Source: Elusimicrobiota bacterium (GTDB taxonomy: Bacteria; Elusimicrobiota; Elusimicrobia; UBA1565; UBA9628). From it: a stretch of 64,000 bases of DNA. Of this stretch, positions 1-8,302 are shown one piece after another. The stretch is taken from NCBI GenBank assembly GCA_023213235.1, contig CP096137.1, positions 3,438,437 to 3,502,436 on the forward strand. Direction: 5' to 3'. Position numbers and translations under genes: made by a program. The notes below the pieces were generated by a model. It saw only the letters and a list, made by a program, of their open reading frames with translations. It ran no database searches and was not told the origin of the DNA. The first letter of the stretch is position 1, and each line of letters begins with the position of its first letter.

Positions 1-22
1 AGAATCGCGACCGAAGCTTAGT

Positions 23-101
23 TGGTGTCAGGCCTTGCACTCTTGCAAAGTCCCGAATATCGGTTTACTTTGACTTTGCAAGAGTGCAAGGCCTGACACC
101 A
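23..101. repeat. Long perfect inverted repeat upstream of mutS
   Basis: Arms at 23-51 and 73-101 (29 bp each) are exact reverse complements, with a 21-nt spacer. The core word is GTCAGGCCTTGCACTCTTG. Transcribed, it would form a very stable hairpin. It could terminate the gene that lies before the window, or be a dispersed REP/MITE-like element. There is no T-tract after the stem, so a simple intrinsic terminator is not certain. Confidence 0.85.
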
Positions 102-128
102 TACCCCCGACGGACGCGGGCTTGAAAT

Positions 129-137
129 TGGTACAAT
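129..137 (+). promoter_or_regulatory. mutS promoter, extended -10
   Basis: TGG followed by TACAAT (132-137) is an extended -10 element. Only 7 nt separate it from the mutS ATG at 145, so transcription would begin at or within a base or two of the start codon. No good -35 or Shine-Dalgarno sequence is visible, which fits a leaderless mRNA. Confidence 0.5.
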
Positions 138-144
138 CGCCATT

Positions 145-2754
145 ATGTCCTCCGTCGACGCGATGCCCGACACGCCGGTGATGCGGCAGTACCAGGACAT
201 CAAGGCCCGCCACCCCCAGAGCATCGTCTTCTTCCGCCTCGGCGACTTCTACGAGATGTTCGGCGCCGACGCCGTGGACGCCTCCGCGATCCTGGGCCTC
301 GTGCTGACCCAGCGCCAGGGCTTCCCGATGTGCGGCGTGCCGTATCACAACGCCCAGAACTATCTCGGACGCCTGCTGCGCGCCGGGCGCAAGGTCGCCA
401 TCGCCGAGCAGATCGAGGCGCCGAGCAAGGACAAGAAACTCGTCGCGCGCGACGTCGTGCGCGTGGTGACCCCCGGCACCGTCGTCGAGGACGACCTGCT
501 CGACCCGACGGCCACCAACTATCTCGTCGCCATCGAGCACGACCTGGTGGGCTGGGGCGCCGCCTGCCTCGACGTCTCGACGGGCGACTCGTGGGCCACG
601 CAGGCGCTCAACGACCGCGACAGCCGCAAGCTCATGGACCTGCTCGCGCGCGTGCGCCCGGCGGAGGTCGTCTGCTCCGAGGCGGCGGCGGGCGCCCTGC
701 GGCTGCGCGCGGCGCTGCCGGGCAAGACCTGCCTGACGATCCGCGAGACGGTCAAGGGCGGCCAGGCTCCCGCGTGGGCGGCCGGCACGGCGTGGCGCAA
801 CCGCCACCTGGCGCTCACCGCCGCGCTCAGCGCGCGCGCGTACGTCGACGAGGCCAAGTTCCGCCTGCGCGAGCTGCCCGAGCCCGCCTACCGCGAGGCC
901 GGCTCGGTCATGCAGCTCGACGACGTCGCGATCCGCACCCTCGAGCTCGTCGAGGCTTCCTCCGGCGAGAAGCGCCACACGCTGTGGGGCCTGCTCGACC
1001 TCTCGCGCACCCCGATGGGCAGCCGCAAGCTCAAGGGCTGGCTGCTGCACCCGTCGACCGACCTGCGCGAGATTGAGCAGCGCCAGAATTGCGTCGAGGA
1101 CCTGCTCGACAAGCCCGACGCGCGCGCGTCGCTCGGCAAAATCCTGCAGGAGGTCGCCGACCTTCCCCGCGTGACGAGCCGCCTCTCGACGCGCCAGGCG
1201 GGACCCCGCGACCTCGGCGCCCTGCGCCGCAGCTTATCACGACTGCCGTCTCTAGAACGCTGGCTCTCCGACACCGCGTTCTCCTCCGGCCTCGAGAACC
1301 TTGCCGCCGACCTCGCGGAATCGGCGAAATCTCTCGAGCCCCTCGCCCTCAAGCTCGCCGGCGCCCTCGTCGACGAGCCCCCGGCCAAGCTCTCCGACGG
1401 CGGCCTGTTCCGTCAGGGCTTCGACAAGACGCTCGACGAGCTGCGCACGCTCAAGACGGGCTCCGACCAGGTGCTGGCCGCGCTCGAGGAGCGCGAGCGC
1501 AAGGCGACGGGTCTCTCGAGCCTGAAGGCCGGCTACAACAGCGTCTTCGGCTACTACCTCGAGATCAGCAAGCTTCAGAGCGCCAAGGCTCCCGCGTCCT
1601 ACACGCGCAAGCAGACGCTCACCAACGCCGAGCGCTACATCACGCCCGAGCTCAAGGAGCTCGAGACGAAGATCCTCTCCGCCGAGGACAAGATGCTGCG
1701 CCTCGAGGCCAAGCTCTTCGACGCGCTGCGCGAGGAGTCGGCGTCCCACTGGCAGGGCCTGCTCAAGCTCTCCGAGATGCTGGCCGAGCTCGACGTGTTC
1801 CAGTCGCTGGCCACCGTCGCCGCCCAGCACGAGTTCGTCAAGCCGAAGGTCGACCTCACGCACGACCTCGAGATCGTCGAGGGCCGCCACCCCGTGCTCG
1901 CCGCGCTCCTGCCCTCGGGCACCTTCGTGCCGAACACCCTTGTGCTCAACGCGATCGACCCGCAGATATTGATCTTGACGGGTCCCAACATGAGCGGCAA
2001 GTCGACCTACCTGCGCCAGAACGCGCTCATCGCGCTCATGGCCCAGATCGGCTCGTTCGTGCCCGCGAAGTCCTGCCGCGTCGGCATCGTCGACAAGATC
2101 CTGACAAGAATCGGCGCCCAAGACGCGCTGGCGCAGGGCGATTCTACTTTCATGGTGGAAATGAAAGAGACGAGCCACATCCTGCGCTCGGCTACGCCTC
2201 GTTCTTTCATCATCCTCGACGAAGTCGGCCGCGGCACGTCGACCTTCGACGGGATTTCCATCGCCTGGGCGATCCTGGAGCACATCCACTCGTCCTATTC
2301 ATCGGAGAGCGGCAAGGGCCCGCGCGGACCGCGCACGCTCTTCGCGACGCATTACTTCGAATTGACGGAGTTGGCCAAGACGTTGCCCGGCGTCGTCAAC
2401 GGGAACGTCGAAGTGAAGGAGTGGACGGGCGCCGAGGGCCGCACCGAAGTGGTCTTCCTGCACAAGATCGGCACGGGCCCCGCGGACCGCTCCTACGGCA
2501 TCCACGTCGCCGCCTTGGCCGGCCTGCCGGCGACTTTGATCTCCCGCGCGCAGAAGATCCTGGCCGGCCTCGAGAACGAGTCCGGCGCCGGCCGCCTGAC
2601 GACGCGCGTCTCGCGCGAGGCCGAGGCCGCGCCGCCGGAGCTGCCGCTGTTCGAGGAGAATCCGGTGCTGCGGACGCTCAAGCTGATCAACCCGGAAACG
2701 ATGACGCCGATCGAGGCCTTGCAAGCCCTGAACGCCCTCAAGAAGCAGATTTAG
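145..2754 (+). CDS. mutS: DNA mismatch repair protein MutS
   Basis: 869 residues, the normal length for MutS. It recognises base mismatches and small loops and recruits MutL. The N-terminal mismatch-binding domain starts near residue 11 and contains the FRLGDFYEMF segment with the Phe-x-Glu type mismatch-contacting motif. The C-terminal ABC-type ATPase has Walker A GPNMSGKST near residue 613, followed by DEVGRGTSTFDG (signature and Walker B). The gene reads without a frame break. mutL starts 1 nt after its stop, so the two are co-transcribed. The ATG at 145 is chosen because it begins the conserved N-terminus and sits just after a -10 box. Confidence 0.98.
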   Translation: MSSVDAMPDTPVMRQYQDIKARHPQSIVFFRLGDFYEMFGADAVDASAILGLVLTQRQGFPMCGVPYHNAQNYLGRLLRAGRKVAIAEQIEAPSKDKKLVARDVVRVVTPGTVVEDDLLDPTATNYLVAIEHDLVGWGAACLDVSTGDSWATQALNDRDSRKLMDLLARVRPAEVVCSEAAAGALRLRAALPGKTCLTIRETVKGGQAPAWAAGTAWRNRHLALTAALSARAYVDEAKFRLRELPEPAYREAGSVMQLDDVAIRTLELVEASSGEKRHTLWGLLDLSRTPMGSRKLKGWLLHPSTDLREIEQRQNCVEDLLDKPDARASLGKILQEVADLPRVTSRLSTRQAGPRDLGALRRSLSRLPSLERWLSDTAFSSGLENLAADLAESAKSLEPLALKLAGALVDEPPAKLSDGGLFRQGFDKTLDELRTLKTGSDQVLAALEERERKATGLSSLKAGYNSVFGYYLEISKLQSAKAPASYTRKQTLTNAERYITPELKELETKILSAEDKMLRLEAKLFDALREESASHWQGLLKLSEMLAELDVFQSLATVAAQHEFVKPKVDLTHDLEIVEGRHPVLAALLPSGTFVPNTLVLNAIDPQILILTGPNMSGKSTYLRQNALIALMAQIGSFVPAKSCRVGIVDKILTRIGAQDALAQGDSTFMVEMKETSHILRSATPRSFIILDEVGRGTSTFDGISIAWAILEHIHSSYSSESGKGPRGPRTLFATHYFELTELAKTLPGVVNGNVEVKEWTGAEGRTEVVFLHKIGTGPADRSYGIHVAALAGLPATLISRAQKILAGLENESGAGRLTTRVSREAEAAPPELPLFEENPVLRTLKLINPETMTPIEALQALNALKKQI

Positions 2755-2755
2755 C

Positions 2756-4566
2756 ATGGCCATCATTCAGCGACTGCCTGAGGACGTCTTCTCCCGCATC
2801 GCCGCCGGCGAGGTCGTGGAGCGGCCCGCGTCGCTGCTCAAGGAGCTGATCGAGAACTCGCTCGACTCCGGGGCCAAGCGCATCGACGTCGAGGTCATGG
2901 GCGCCGGCAAGGAGTCGCTGCGCGTGTCGGACGACGGCTGCGGCATGGACCCCGACGACGTGCGCCTCTGCCTCGAGCGCCACGCGACGAGCAAGATTTC
3001 CGCGTTCGAGGACCTCGACAAGCTCCACACCTTCGGCTTCCGCGGCGAGGCGTTGTACGCGATCGCCGCCGTCTCCAAGGTCACCGTCACGAGCTGCCCG
3101 CCCGGCGCGAAGACCGGCTGGCGCGTGACGAGCGAGAAGGGCAAGGTCACCGACGGCCCCGCTCCCGCCGTCAACGGCACGACCGTGCTCGTCAAGGACC
3201 TGTTCTACAACACGCCCGCGCGCCTCGAGTTCCTGAAGTCCGACGGCTCCGAGCGCTCGCGCCTGGCCGCCGTGATCGAGGAGGCCGCGTTGGCCAACCC
3301 CGGCGTGCGCTTCACCTACAAGGCCGAGGGACGCCAGGTCCTGCGCCTCGAGCCCGAGGAGAGCGGCGACGCCTTCCACGACTTCGACATGCGCGCCGCG
3401 GCCGTGCTGGGCGACGACCTCGCCGGCGGCCTGCTGCCCATCGACGTCGAGCGCCCGGGCGTGCGCGCGCGCATGCTGATCTCCTCCTTCGACAAGATGC
3501 CGTCCTCGCGCGGCTTCCAGTACTTCTTCGTCAACAAGCGCCCGGTGACCTCGAAGCTGCTGCACGGCGCCCTGTACAAGGGCTACGGCGAGCACAAGCC
3601 CGCGGGCAAGCAGCCCGTCTGCGTCGTCGCCCTCGAGCTCAACCCCGACGCCTTCGACGCGAACGTCCACCCGGGAAAGCGCGAGGTGCGTTTCAAGAAT
3701 GAGGGCGAAATTTTCGAGATCGTCTGCGGCCTCGTCGGCTCGGCCCTCGCCAAAGCGAAGGCCGCCGCGCCCATCACGATCGCGCCCGCCCCCGAGCCCG
3801 CGTCGGTCGTGGCCGACGCCCCCGCCCCGGCCGCTCCCTCGAAGACGAACCCCGCGCCCGACGGTCCCGACGGCTACTACCTCGGCGGCCGCGGCTTCGT
3901 GGCCGAAGAGTTCAAGCAGCTCAAGCTCGGCGCCGCCGTCGCGCTCTCCGCGCCCGAGGGCGCGCCGGCCTGGTACACGCCGCCGTTCCGCTACGTCGGG
4001 CAGATCGAGCGCTCGTACATGGTGTTCGAGGCCGCCGGCGGCCTGTTCATCCTCGACCAGCACGCCGCCGCCGAGCGCGTGCTCTTCGAGAAACTGATGG
4101 GCGAGATCGAGGAGGGCGGGGCCAAGTCGCAGCGCCTGATGATCCCCGTGCCCATCGACCTGCCCGCCTCGGCGGTGCGCGCGGTGCTCGAGAAGAGCGA
4201 GCGCCTCTCCAAGATCGGCTTCGAGGTCGTCGCTCACGGCAAGAACGGCCTGCACGTGACCGCGGTGCCAGCTCTTTTTACCAGGCCGACGACGTCAAGA
4301 AGCTCGTCCACCGCGTGATCGACTCGCTCTCCGACCCCGTCGACGAGGCGGAACGAGTCCGCCACGACGCGGTCGCGACGATCGCCTGCAAGGCGGCGGT
4401 CAAGGCGCACGACCGCCTCGGCGAGGAAGAGGCCTACAAGCTCCTCGACGCCCTGCGCGACTGCAAGGACGGCTCGTGCTGCCCGCACGGCCGCCGCGCG
4501 ATGCTCGCGCTCAACCGCGACGAGCTGGCGCGCCGCTTCCAGCGCCCCGGCGCCGTCCCCCTGTGA
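2756..4566 (+). CDS. mutL: DNA mismatch repair protein MutL (frame break near the C-terminus)
   Basis: GHKL-ATPase MutL; it couples MutS mismatch recognition to downstream repair. The N-terminal ATPase has IAAGEVVERPASLLKEL, the DDGCGMD motif and GFRGEAL. The frame from 2756 breaks after VTAVPALF. The remaining C-terminal dimerisation domain, including an ACKAAVKAHD segment and a Cys-rich CPHGR end, continues one frame over to the stop at 4566. Adding one T to the T5 run at 4275-4279 restores a continuous 603-residue protein, the expected MutL length. I infer an assembly error; a real truncation or slippage site is the alternative. Confidence 0.93.
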
Positions 4567-4997
4567 CCGCGAAGAAGCCCGAGCCGCGCCAGCCCCACGG
4601 ACCCCGCGCGCACCACCACACGCGCGGACATTGGGCGCGCCTGCTCGAGGGCGTTTGGGCGTTCCTGCTGTGCCTCGTGCTCTACGCCCTCGTCATGTGC
4701 GGCTCGGTGTACTTCCCGCTCATGCTCGGCGGCGAGAAGATACGGCCGCTCGTGGCCTTCGTCCTGATGCCGATGGACTGCCTGATGCTCGGCTGGAACC
4801 AGCCGTGGTACATCCTCCTCTTCCATCTCGGCACGACGGCCGTCGCCTTCGCGCTGTCCAAGGCTCAGACCGGGAAGCAGTTCCAGCTCATGCTGATCGC
4901 CTTCGTGACCTGCGCGCTCGTCGCCGCGGTCAACGACGCGCTGAAGGCCTACCGCGTGATGCACCCGCACCTGCCGCCGTCCCCGGCGCCGAAGTAA
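4563..4997 (+). CDS. Small membrane protein, unknown function
   Basis: 144 residues starting at a GTG whose GTGA overlaps the mutL stop, so it is probably translationally coupled to mutL. A basic, His-rich N-terminus (about residues 1-22) is followed by three or four hydrophobic stretches, e.g. around FLLCLVLYALVM and LMLIAFVTCALVAAV, and a Pro-rich C-terminus. I do not recognise a family. Its position suggests it travels with the mutSL transcript rather than taking part in repair. Confidence 0.75.
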   Translation: MTAKKPEPRQPHGPRAHHHTRGHWARLLEGVWAFLLCLVLYALVMCGSVYFPLMLGGEKIRPLVAFVLMPMDCLMLGWNQPWYILLFHLGTTAVAFALSKAQTGKQFQLMLIAFVTCALVAAVNDALKAYRVMHPHLPPSPAPK

Positions 4998-5031
4998 CGC
5001 GCCCGTCACGTAAGTCCGGCCCCCGATATCC

Positions 5032-5037
5032 GATAAT
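5032..5037 (+). promoter_or_regulatory. -10 box for the DUF3014 gene
   Basis: GATAAT at 5032-5037 lies 6 nt before the ATG at 5044. No Shine-Dalgarno fits in that space. This is one of several leaderless-type start regions in the window. Confidence 0.45.
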
Positions 5038-5043
5038 AGGGCT

Positions 5044-5796
5044 ATGGAGAACAAGACCGCCCTGGGGCTCGTGGCCCTCCTCGCCGTCGCCGGCGCCGGC
5101 GTCGGGCTTTACGCCGTGCGCGGAAGGAACGCCGCGCCGTCCCCGGGGCTCTCTTCCCCGGCCGCGGCGCCGGAGGCCGCTCCCACGGGCCTGCCCGCCC
5201 TCGACGAGAGCGACCCCTACGTCCGCGAGAAGTCCTTCGCCCTCTCGACGGATCTGTCGGTGCGCTCCTGGCTTTCCTCGGATTCTCTGGTCGCGCGCTT
5301 CGTCGGAGCGCTCAATCGCATCGCCAAAGGCGAGATCCCGCGCGAAAGCCTGGGCGCGTTCGGGCCGCGCGGCAAGTACCCGACGACCAAGCGCAATGGC
5401 CGGATATTCGCCGACCCCGCCGGCGGGGCGCGCTACGCGGCGGCCGTCGGCGCCGTGAAGTCGATCGACGCGGCGGCGGCCGCGCGCCTCTTCGACGAGC
5501 TGCAGCCCCTGCTCGACGCGGCGTACGCGGCGCTCGGGGAGAAAGGCGGCGACAGCCGCGAGCTGTTCTTCTCGGCCGTGCGCGAGCTGCTCGCGGCGCC
5601 GGTTCCCGCCGGCGAGCCCGAGCTCAAGCCCGGCAAGAAGGGGATCGGCTGGGTCTACGCCGACGAGAAGCTCGAGCGCCTGAGCCCCGCGCAGAAGCAG
5701 CTCATGCGCCTGGGGCCCGCCGGTCAGAAGGCGGTCCAGGAGAAGCTGCGCGCGATCGCGCTGGCCTTGGGCCGACCGGGCTCCCGGCTCGAGTAG
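5044..5796 (+). CDS. DUF3014 family protein, N-terminally anchored
   Basis: 250 residues. Residues about 6-25 form a single hydrophobic segment (signal anchor), then a Pro/Ala linker to about residue 55. The rest matches the DUF3014 pattern as I know it: LPALDESDPYVREKS, a 'wL..D.lv.rfV' block, RYAAAVGAVKSIDA, LFDELQPLLDAAYAALG, and the C-terminal YADEKLERLSPAQKQLMRLG. DUF3014 proteins are uncharacterised envelope proteins of Gram-negative bacteria, so the family call rests on motif memory and function is unknown. It ends tail-to-tail with the next gene with no space between the stops. Confidence 0.85.
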   Translation: MENKTALGLVALLAVAGAGVGLYAVRGRNAAPSPGLSSPAAAPEAAPTGLPALDESDPYVREKSFALSTDLSVRSWLSSDSLVARFVGALNRIAKGEIPRESLGAFGPRGKYPTTKRNGRIFADPAGGARYAAAVGAVKSIDAAAAARLFDELQPLLDAAYAALGEKGGDSRELFFSAVRELLAAPVPAGEPELKPGKKGIGWVYADEKLERLSPAQKQLMRLGPAGQKAVQEKLRAIALALGRPGSRLE

Positions 5797-6252
5797 CTAG
5801 GGTTTTACGACCGCGTCGGCCGGGATGACGAAGACGTTTTTCTCGATCGTGCGGCCGCCGCCGTTGGGCACGGCGACCTTGTCGATGCCGACGCCCTTGT
5901 AGAAGACCTTGTGGTGGCCCCACGTGCCGAGGCGGACGAACTCGCCGCCGCGCGTGAGCGTCAGCGTCGTGGCGCCGTTCTGGCCGCCGTGATTCGTCGT
6001 CGCCGTGACGGAGTACGACCCGTCCGCGCTCGCGAACGTGCGCATCTCCTCGCCCTCGTCGCCCTTCGAGCAGCCCTGGTAGGCGAGCGTCGCGGCGCGC
6101 GGCGAGCTGTCGGGGATGGTGTAGTCGGTGATCCACAGCGCGAAGGAGATCTTCTCCCAGGCCGAGGTCATCTCGTTGGAGACGCAGGCCGGCAGTTGAG
6201 CCTGGGCCGGCGCGGACGCGAGCAGGAAGGCGGAGAACAGGGCGGCGATCAT
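5797..6252 (-). CDS. Secreted hypothetical protein
   Basis: 151 residues with a clear signal peptide (IAALFSAFLLASAPAQAQ, cleavage probably after AQA). The mature part has two Cys residues (CVSNEM near residue 22 and YQGCSKG near residue 60) that could form a disulphide in the periplasm, and ends in a short basic-hydrophobic tail. I recognise no family. The ATG at 6252 is preceded by GGAGG at 6263-6267, one of the few clear ribosome sites here, and by a 5'-terminal hairpin (separate entry). Confidence 0.8.
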   Translation of the reverse strand: MIAALFSAFLLASAPAQAQLPACVSNEMTSAWEKISFALWITDYTIPDSSPRAATLAYQGCSKGDEGEEMRTFASADGSYSVTATTNHGGQNGATTLTLTRGGEFVRLGTWGHHKVFYKGVGIDKVAVPNGGGRTIEKNVFVIPADAVVKP

Positions 6253-6262
6253 CGGGGCGGTA

Positions 6263-6300
6263 CCTCCGGGTTCCCGTCGGGGAACCCTATGATAATTATA
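6263..6300 (-). promoter_or_regulatory. Promoter with 5'-terminal mRNA hairpin and ribosome site
   Basis: On the minus strand: -10 TATAAT (6295-6300), then a perfect 8-bp stem GGGTTCCC/GGGAACCC with a 4-nt loop (6268-6287), then GGAGG (6263-6267) before the ATG at 6252. The predicted transcription start, about 6288, places the hairpin at the extreme 5' end of the mRNA. Such stems protect messages from 5' attack by RNases, or can control ribosome access because the stem abuts the ribosome site. Confidence 0.55.
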
Positions 6301-6356
6301 CCCCGAACCCGGGCCCGCGCCTGAGCCGAAAGGCCCTAACCGGCGAGGTTACCGGA

Positions 6357-6767
6357 TCAGTCTTTGATCGCGGACTTCTTCTCGAGCCAGGTGCCGAGCA
6401 GAGCGTGGACGCGCTTGGCGATGGAGAGCTCGTTCTCGTACTCCTCGAGGAAGCGCACGAACGCGCGGTTTTCCTCGGGGGTGTGCGTGCCCTTCGTATA
6501 GGCGCGATAGTACGCCTGGCCGGCCTCGAAGTACTCGACGCGGACCGCGAGGTCGCGCGCCACGTCGCCCGCGGTCTCGAGCGTGCCCTTCGGCCGGGAC
6601 GGGACGGGCGGCGGCAGCAGCAAGGCCGGCTTCGCGGGCTCCGGCGCGGCGACGGGAGCGGCGGCGGGCGCCGTCGACGCCGCGACGACGACGGAGGAGC
6701 CCGGAAGGCCGGGAAGATCCGCCGCGAACGACGGCGCGGCCAACAGGAGCAAAGCGAGGTTGATCAT
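6357..6767 (-). CDS. Secreted hypothetical protein
   Basis: 136 residues. Signal peptide INLALLLLAAPSFAAD, then an Ala/Pro-rich linker (residues about 30-58), then an alpha-helical charged domain rich in Glu and Arg (AYYRAYTKGTHTPEENRAF and after). No known family is recognised. A TACGAT -10 box at 6774-6779 lies 6 nt before the ATG, so the mRNA is probably leaderless. It diverges from the RNA gene that starts near 6875. Confidence 0.75.
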   Translation of the reverse strand: MINLALLLLAAPSFAADLPGLPGSSVVVAASTAPAAAPVAAPEPAKPALLLPPPVPSRPKGTLETAGDVARDLAVRVEYFEAGQAYYRAYTKGTHTPEENRAFVRFLEEYENELSIAKRVHALLGTWLEKKSAIKD

Positions 6768-6773
6768 GTCCCG

Positions 6774-6779
6774 ATCGTA
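6774..6779 (-). promoter_or_regulatory. -10 box of the 6357-6767 gene
   Basis: TACGAT on the minus strand, separated by 6 nt from the ATG at 6767. The -35 region (6797-6802, TTCGCC) is weak. It belongs to the leaderless-type set. Confidence 0.4.
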
Positions 6780-6839
6780 GCACTCTTGACGAAAACGGCG
6801 AAACTCTTTTCGCGAGAAAATTTTTACCGTGAGTGGGTC

Positions 6840-6867
6840 TTGACGCTCGGCGTTTCGGGGTTATACT
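6840..6867 (+). promoter_or_regulatory. Strong sigma-70-type promoter for the small RNA
   Basis: TTGACG (6840-6845), a 16-nt spacer, then TATACT (6862-6867). It is among the best consensus matches in the window. The predicted start, 7-8 nt downstream (about 6874-6875), coincides with the first base of the 12-bp terminal stem of the following RNA, and no coding start follows at that position. Confidence 0.75.
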
Positions 6868-6874
6868 GAGCGCG

Positions 6875-7057
6875 ACACCCGCTCCGAAACGGTGTCCGTC
6901 ACCAAGACAGTACGCCGAGTTGAGGCCGAGGCCGTAACCGGCGATGGGGATAAGTGGACGTTCCGTCGAGCCGTGGCCGCATCTGGGCGCTTCGTCGCGG
7001 TCGTTCCCGTCGAGACGCGAGGACGCGCCCGGGCGTTACGTATCCGGAGCGGGTGTT
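6875..7057 (+). ncRNA. ssrS: Structured small RNA, candidate 6S RNA
   Basis: About 183 nt. The first 12 nt (ACACCCGCTCCG, 6875-6886) are perfectly complementary to 7045-7056 (CGGAGCGGGTGT), so the molecule folds into one long closed hairpin. Inside, the arms pair only partly, leaving a large bulge. A local hairpin, GGCCGC/GCGGTC around 6975-7002, could be the apical stem. Length, end-to-end pairing, unpaired middle, strong promoter and downstream terminator match 6S RNA, which binds the sigma-70 holoenzyme. The region has no credible reading frame and lacks hallmarks of tmRNA, RNase P or SRP RNA. The 6S name is inference from architecture alone. Confidence 0.55.
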
Positions 7058-7061
7058 CTGT

Positions 7062-7115
7062 GAGGCGCCGAGGCGGTCCATTCAAGGACGCCGGTCTCGG
7101 CGCCTCCTACATTTT
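7062..7115 (+). terminator. Terminator hairpin after the small RNA
   Basis: GAGGCGCCGAG (7062-7072) pairs exactly with CTCGGCGCCTC (7096-7106); GTCC/GGAC extends the stem inside. CTACATTTT follows. This ends the RNA transcript directly before the ATG at 7117. Confidence 0.75.
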
Positions 7116-7116
7116 G

Positions 7117-7586
7117 ATGAGAGCCATCGCCGTCGCCGCCCTGCTCCTCATGGCCGCCGCGCCGGCGCGGGCCGACGGCCCCTTCGCGTTCGCCGACGGA
7201 AGCAAGTTCGTCGTCAACCGCTCGGCGCGCCCCCGCACCGCGTCCTTCTACGGCAAGAGCTTCGAGCTCCTCAAAGAGGACCCGATCGACGCGAAGGAGA
7301 CGGGCATACTCACCGTGCTCGCCGCCGAGAACCTGGCGAGCCTGGCTTACACGGGCGCCGAAGGCAAGCGCCTCGCCGTCTGGAACTCCAAGGGCCGGCG
7401 CATCGCGGACCTGCCGGTGCTGACCTTGGTCGCCGAGATCGCGATGGAAGACGGGACGATCCTCGCCGGAGACCCCAAGACGGGGTTGACGGTGCTCGAC
7501 CGAAAGGGCAAGGTTCTCGAGGTCCGCCCCCCACGCGCCCCGACGCGACCGAGAAGGAGCTCTACAAGGAGCGCAAGAAGCGCTAG
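7117..7586 (+). CDS. Secreted hypothetical protein (frame break near the end)
   Basis: Signal peptide RAIAVAALLLMAAAPARAD at the N-terminus, then a small beta-rich domain with repeated 'LAV.NSKG' and 'LTVLDRKGK' turns, resembling part of a beta-propeller. The frame from 7117 runs into Arg-rich nonsense after VLEVRPP. Adding one C to the C6 run at 7527-7532 gives PTRPDATEKELYKERKKR and a stop at 7586, which overlaps the queE stop on the other strand. The repaired protein has 156 residues. Function unknown. Confidence 0.65.
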
Positions 7587-8302
7587 GGCAGGCTCCAGAG
7601 GTGGTGCCACTGCGGACGCAGGTGTACCTCCTTGAGCGCGCGGCGCGCCTGCTCCTCGAACCGCAGGGCCCGGGCGGCCGGGATCGGCTTGACGCCGCCG
7701 ATGGGCGTGGCCGGCTGGAGGTACAGCGGCGTCGGCCGCGGCGCGCGGCGCACGAGGTCGACGACGCGGGCCCACTCGTCCTCGGTGGACTTCTCCGTGA
7801 GCACGACCTTGACGAAGGTGCCCTCCGGGACGGCGCGCAGGAAGTCGGCGTGCGCGGTCCAGCGATCCACTCCAGTTGCCGACGGTAACTTTAAGTCCAT
7901 CGCGACGGCGTCGCACAGCGGAGCCAGCGCGGCCATCGGCACGGGCAAGGTCCCGTTCGTCTCGAGATGGTTCTCGAGCCCGCGCTTGCGCGCCCAGCGC
8001 ATGAGGGGAGCGAGGAACTGGGGGTGCAGCAGGGGCTCGCCGCCCGTCCAGGAGATCGACTTGTGGGCGCGCTCGTGGGCGAGCTCCTCGATCTCGTCCT
8101 TGACCCAGCCGGCGGTGCGGATCGCGCCGGAAGGGATCGGGATCGTGTCGGGCTCGTCGCAGTAGTCGCAGGTCAGGTTGCAGCCGCCGAGGCGGGCGAA
8201 GATCTGGCGCTCGCCGAGGCGAGGGCCCTCGCCCTGGAGCGACGAGAAAATCTCGACGACGCGGGCGCGCCCCTCGTCGGAGAGCTTGAGGGTCGGGGTC
8301 AC
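7583..8302 (-). CDS. queE: 7-carboxy-7-deazaguanine synthase QueE (radical SAM)
   Basis: 239 residues. It converts 6-carboxy-tetrahydropterin to 7-carboxy-7-deazaguanine in the preQ0/queuosine pathway, using a [4Fe-4S] cluster and S-adenosylmethionine. The cluster motif GCNLTCDYCD (Cys-x3-Cys-x2-Cys) is near residue 32, preceded by FSSLQGEGPRLG, typical of QueE. The SAM-binding SWTGGEPLLHP follows. I choose the GTG at 8302, which overlaps the queC stop as GTGA; a longer upstream reading would add a non-homologous Arg-rich tail. It is last in the exonuclease-queC-queE run. Confidence 0.93.
   Translation of the reverse strand: MTPTLKLSDEGRARVVEIFSSLQGEGPRLGERQIFARLGGCNLTCDYCDEPDTIPIPSGAIRTAGWVKDEIEELAHERAHKSISWTGGEPLLHPQFLAPLMRWARKRGLENHLETNGTLPVPMAALAPLCDAVAMDLKLPSATGVDRWTAHADFLRAVPEGTFVKVVLTEKSTEDEWARVVDLVRRAPRPTPLYLQPATPIGGVKPIPAARALRFEEQARRALKEVHLRPQWHHLWSLP

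Noticed and set aside
28..2849. Long open frames on the opposite or alternative frames of mutS and other high-GC genes
   Set aside because: In 70% G+C DNA, stop codons are rare in shadow frames. These translations are Arg/Ala/Pro-rich repeats without any family motif and overlap well-identified genes.
4270..4320. Programmed frameshift in mutL
   Set aside because: The T-run is short, no stimulatory structure or conserved slippery heptamer is evident, and more than twenty similar one-base losses occur in the window, so an assembly error is simpler.
6870..7115. tmRNA, RNase P RNA or SRP RNA at this place
   Set aside because: Too short for tmRNA or RNase P and without their conserved cores; the SRP tetraloop/asymmetric-loop motif is absent.
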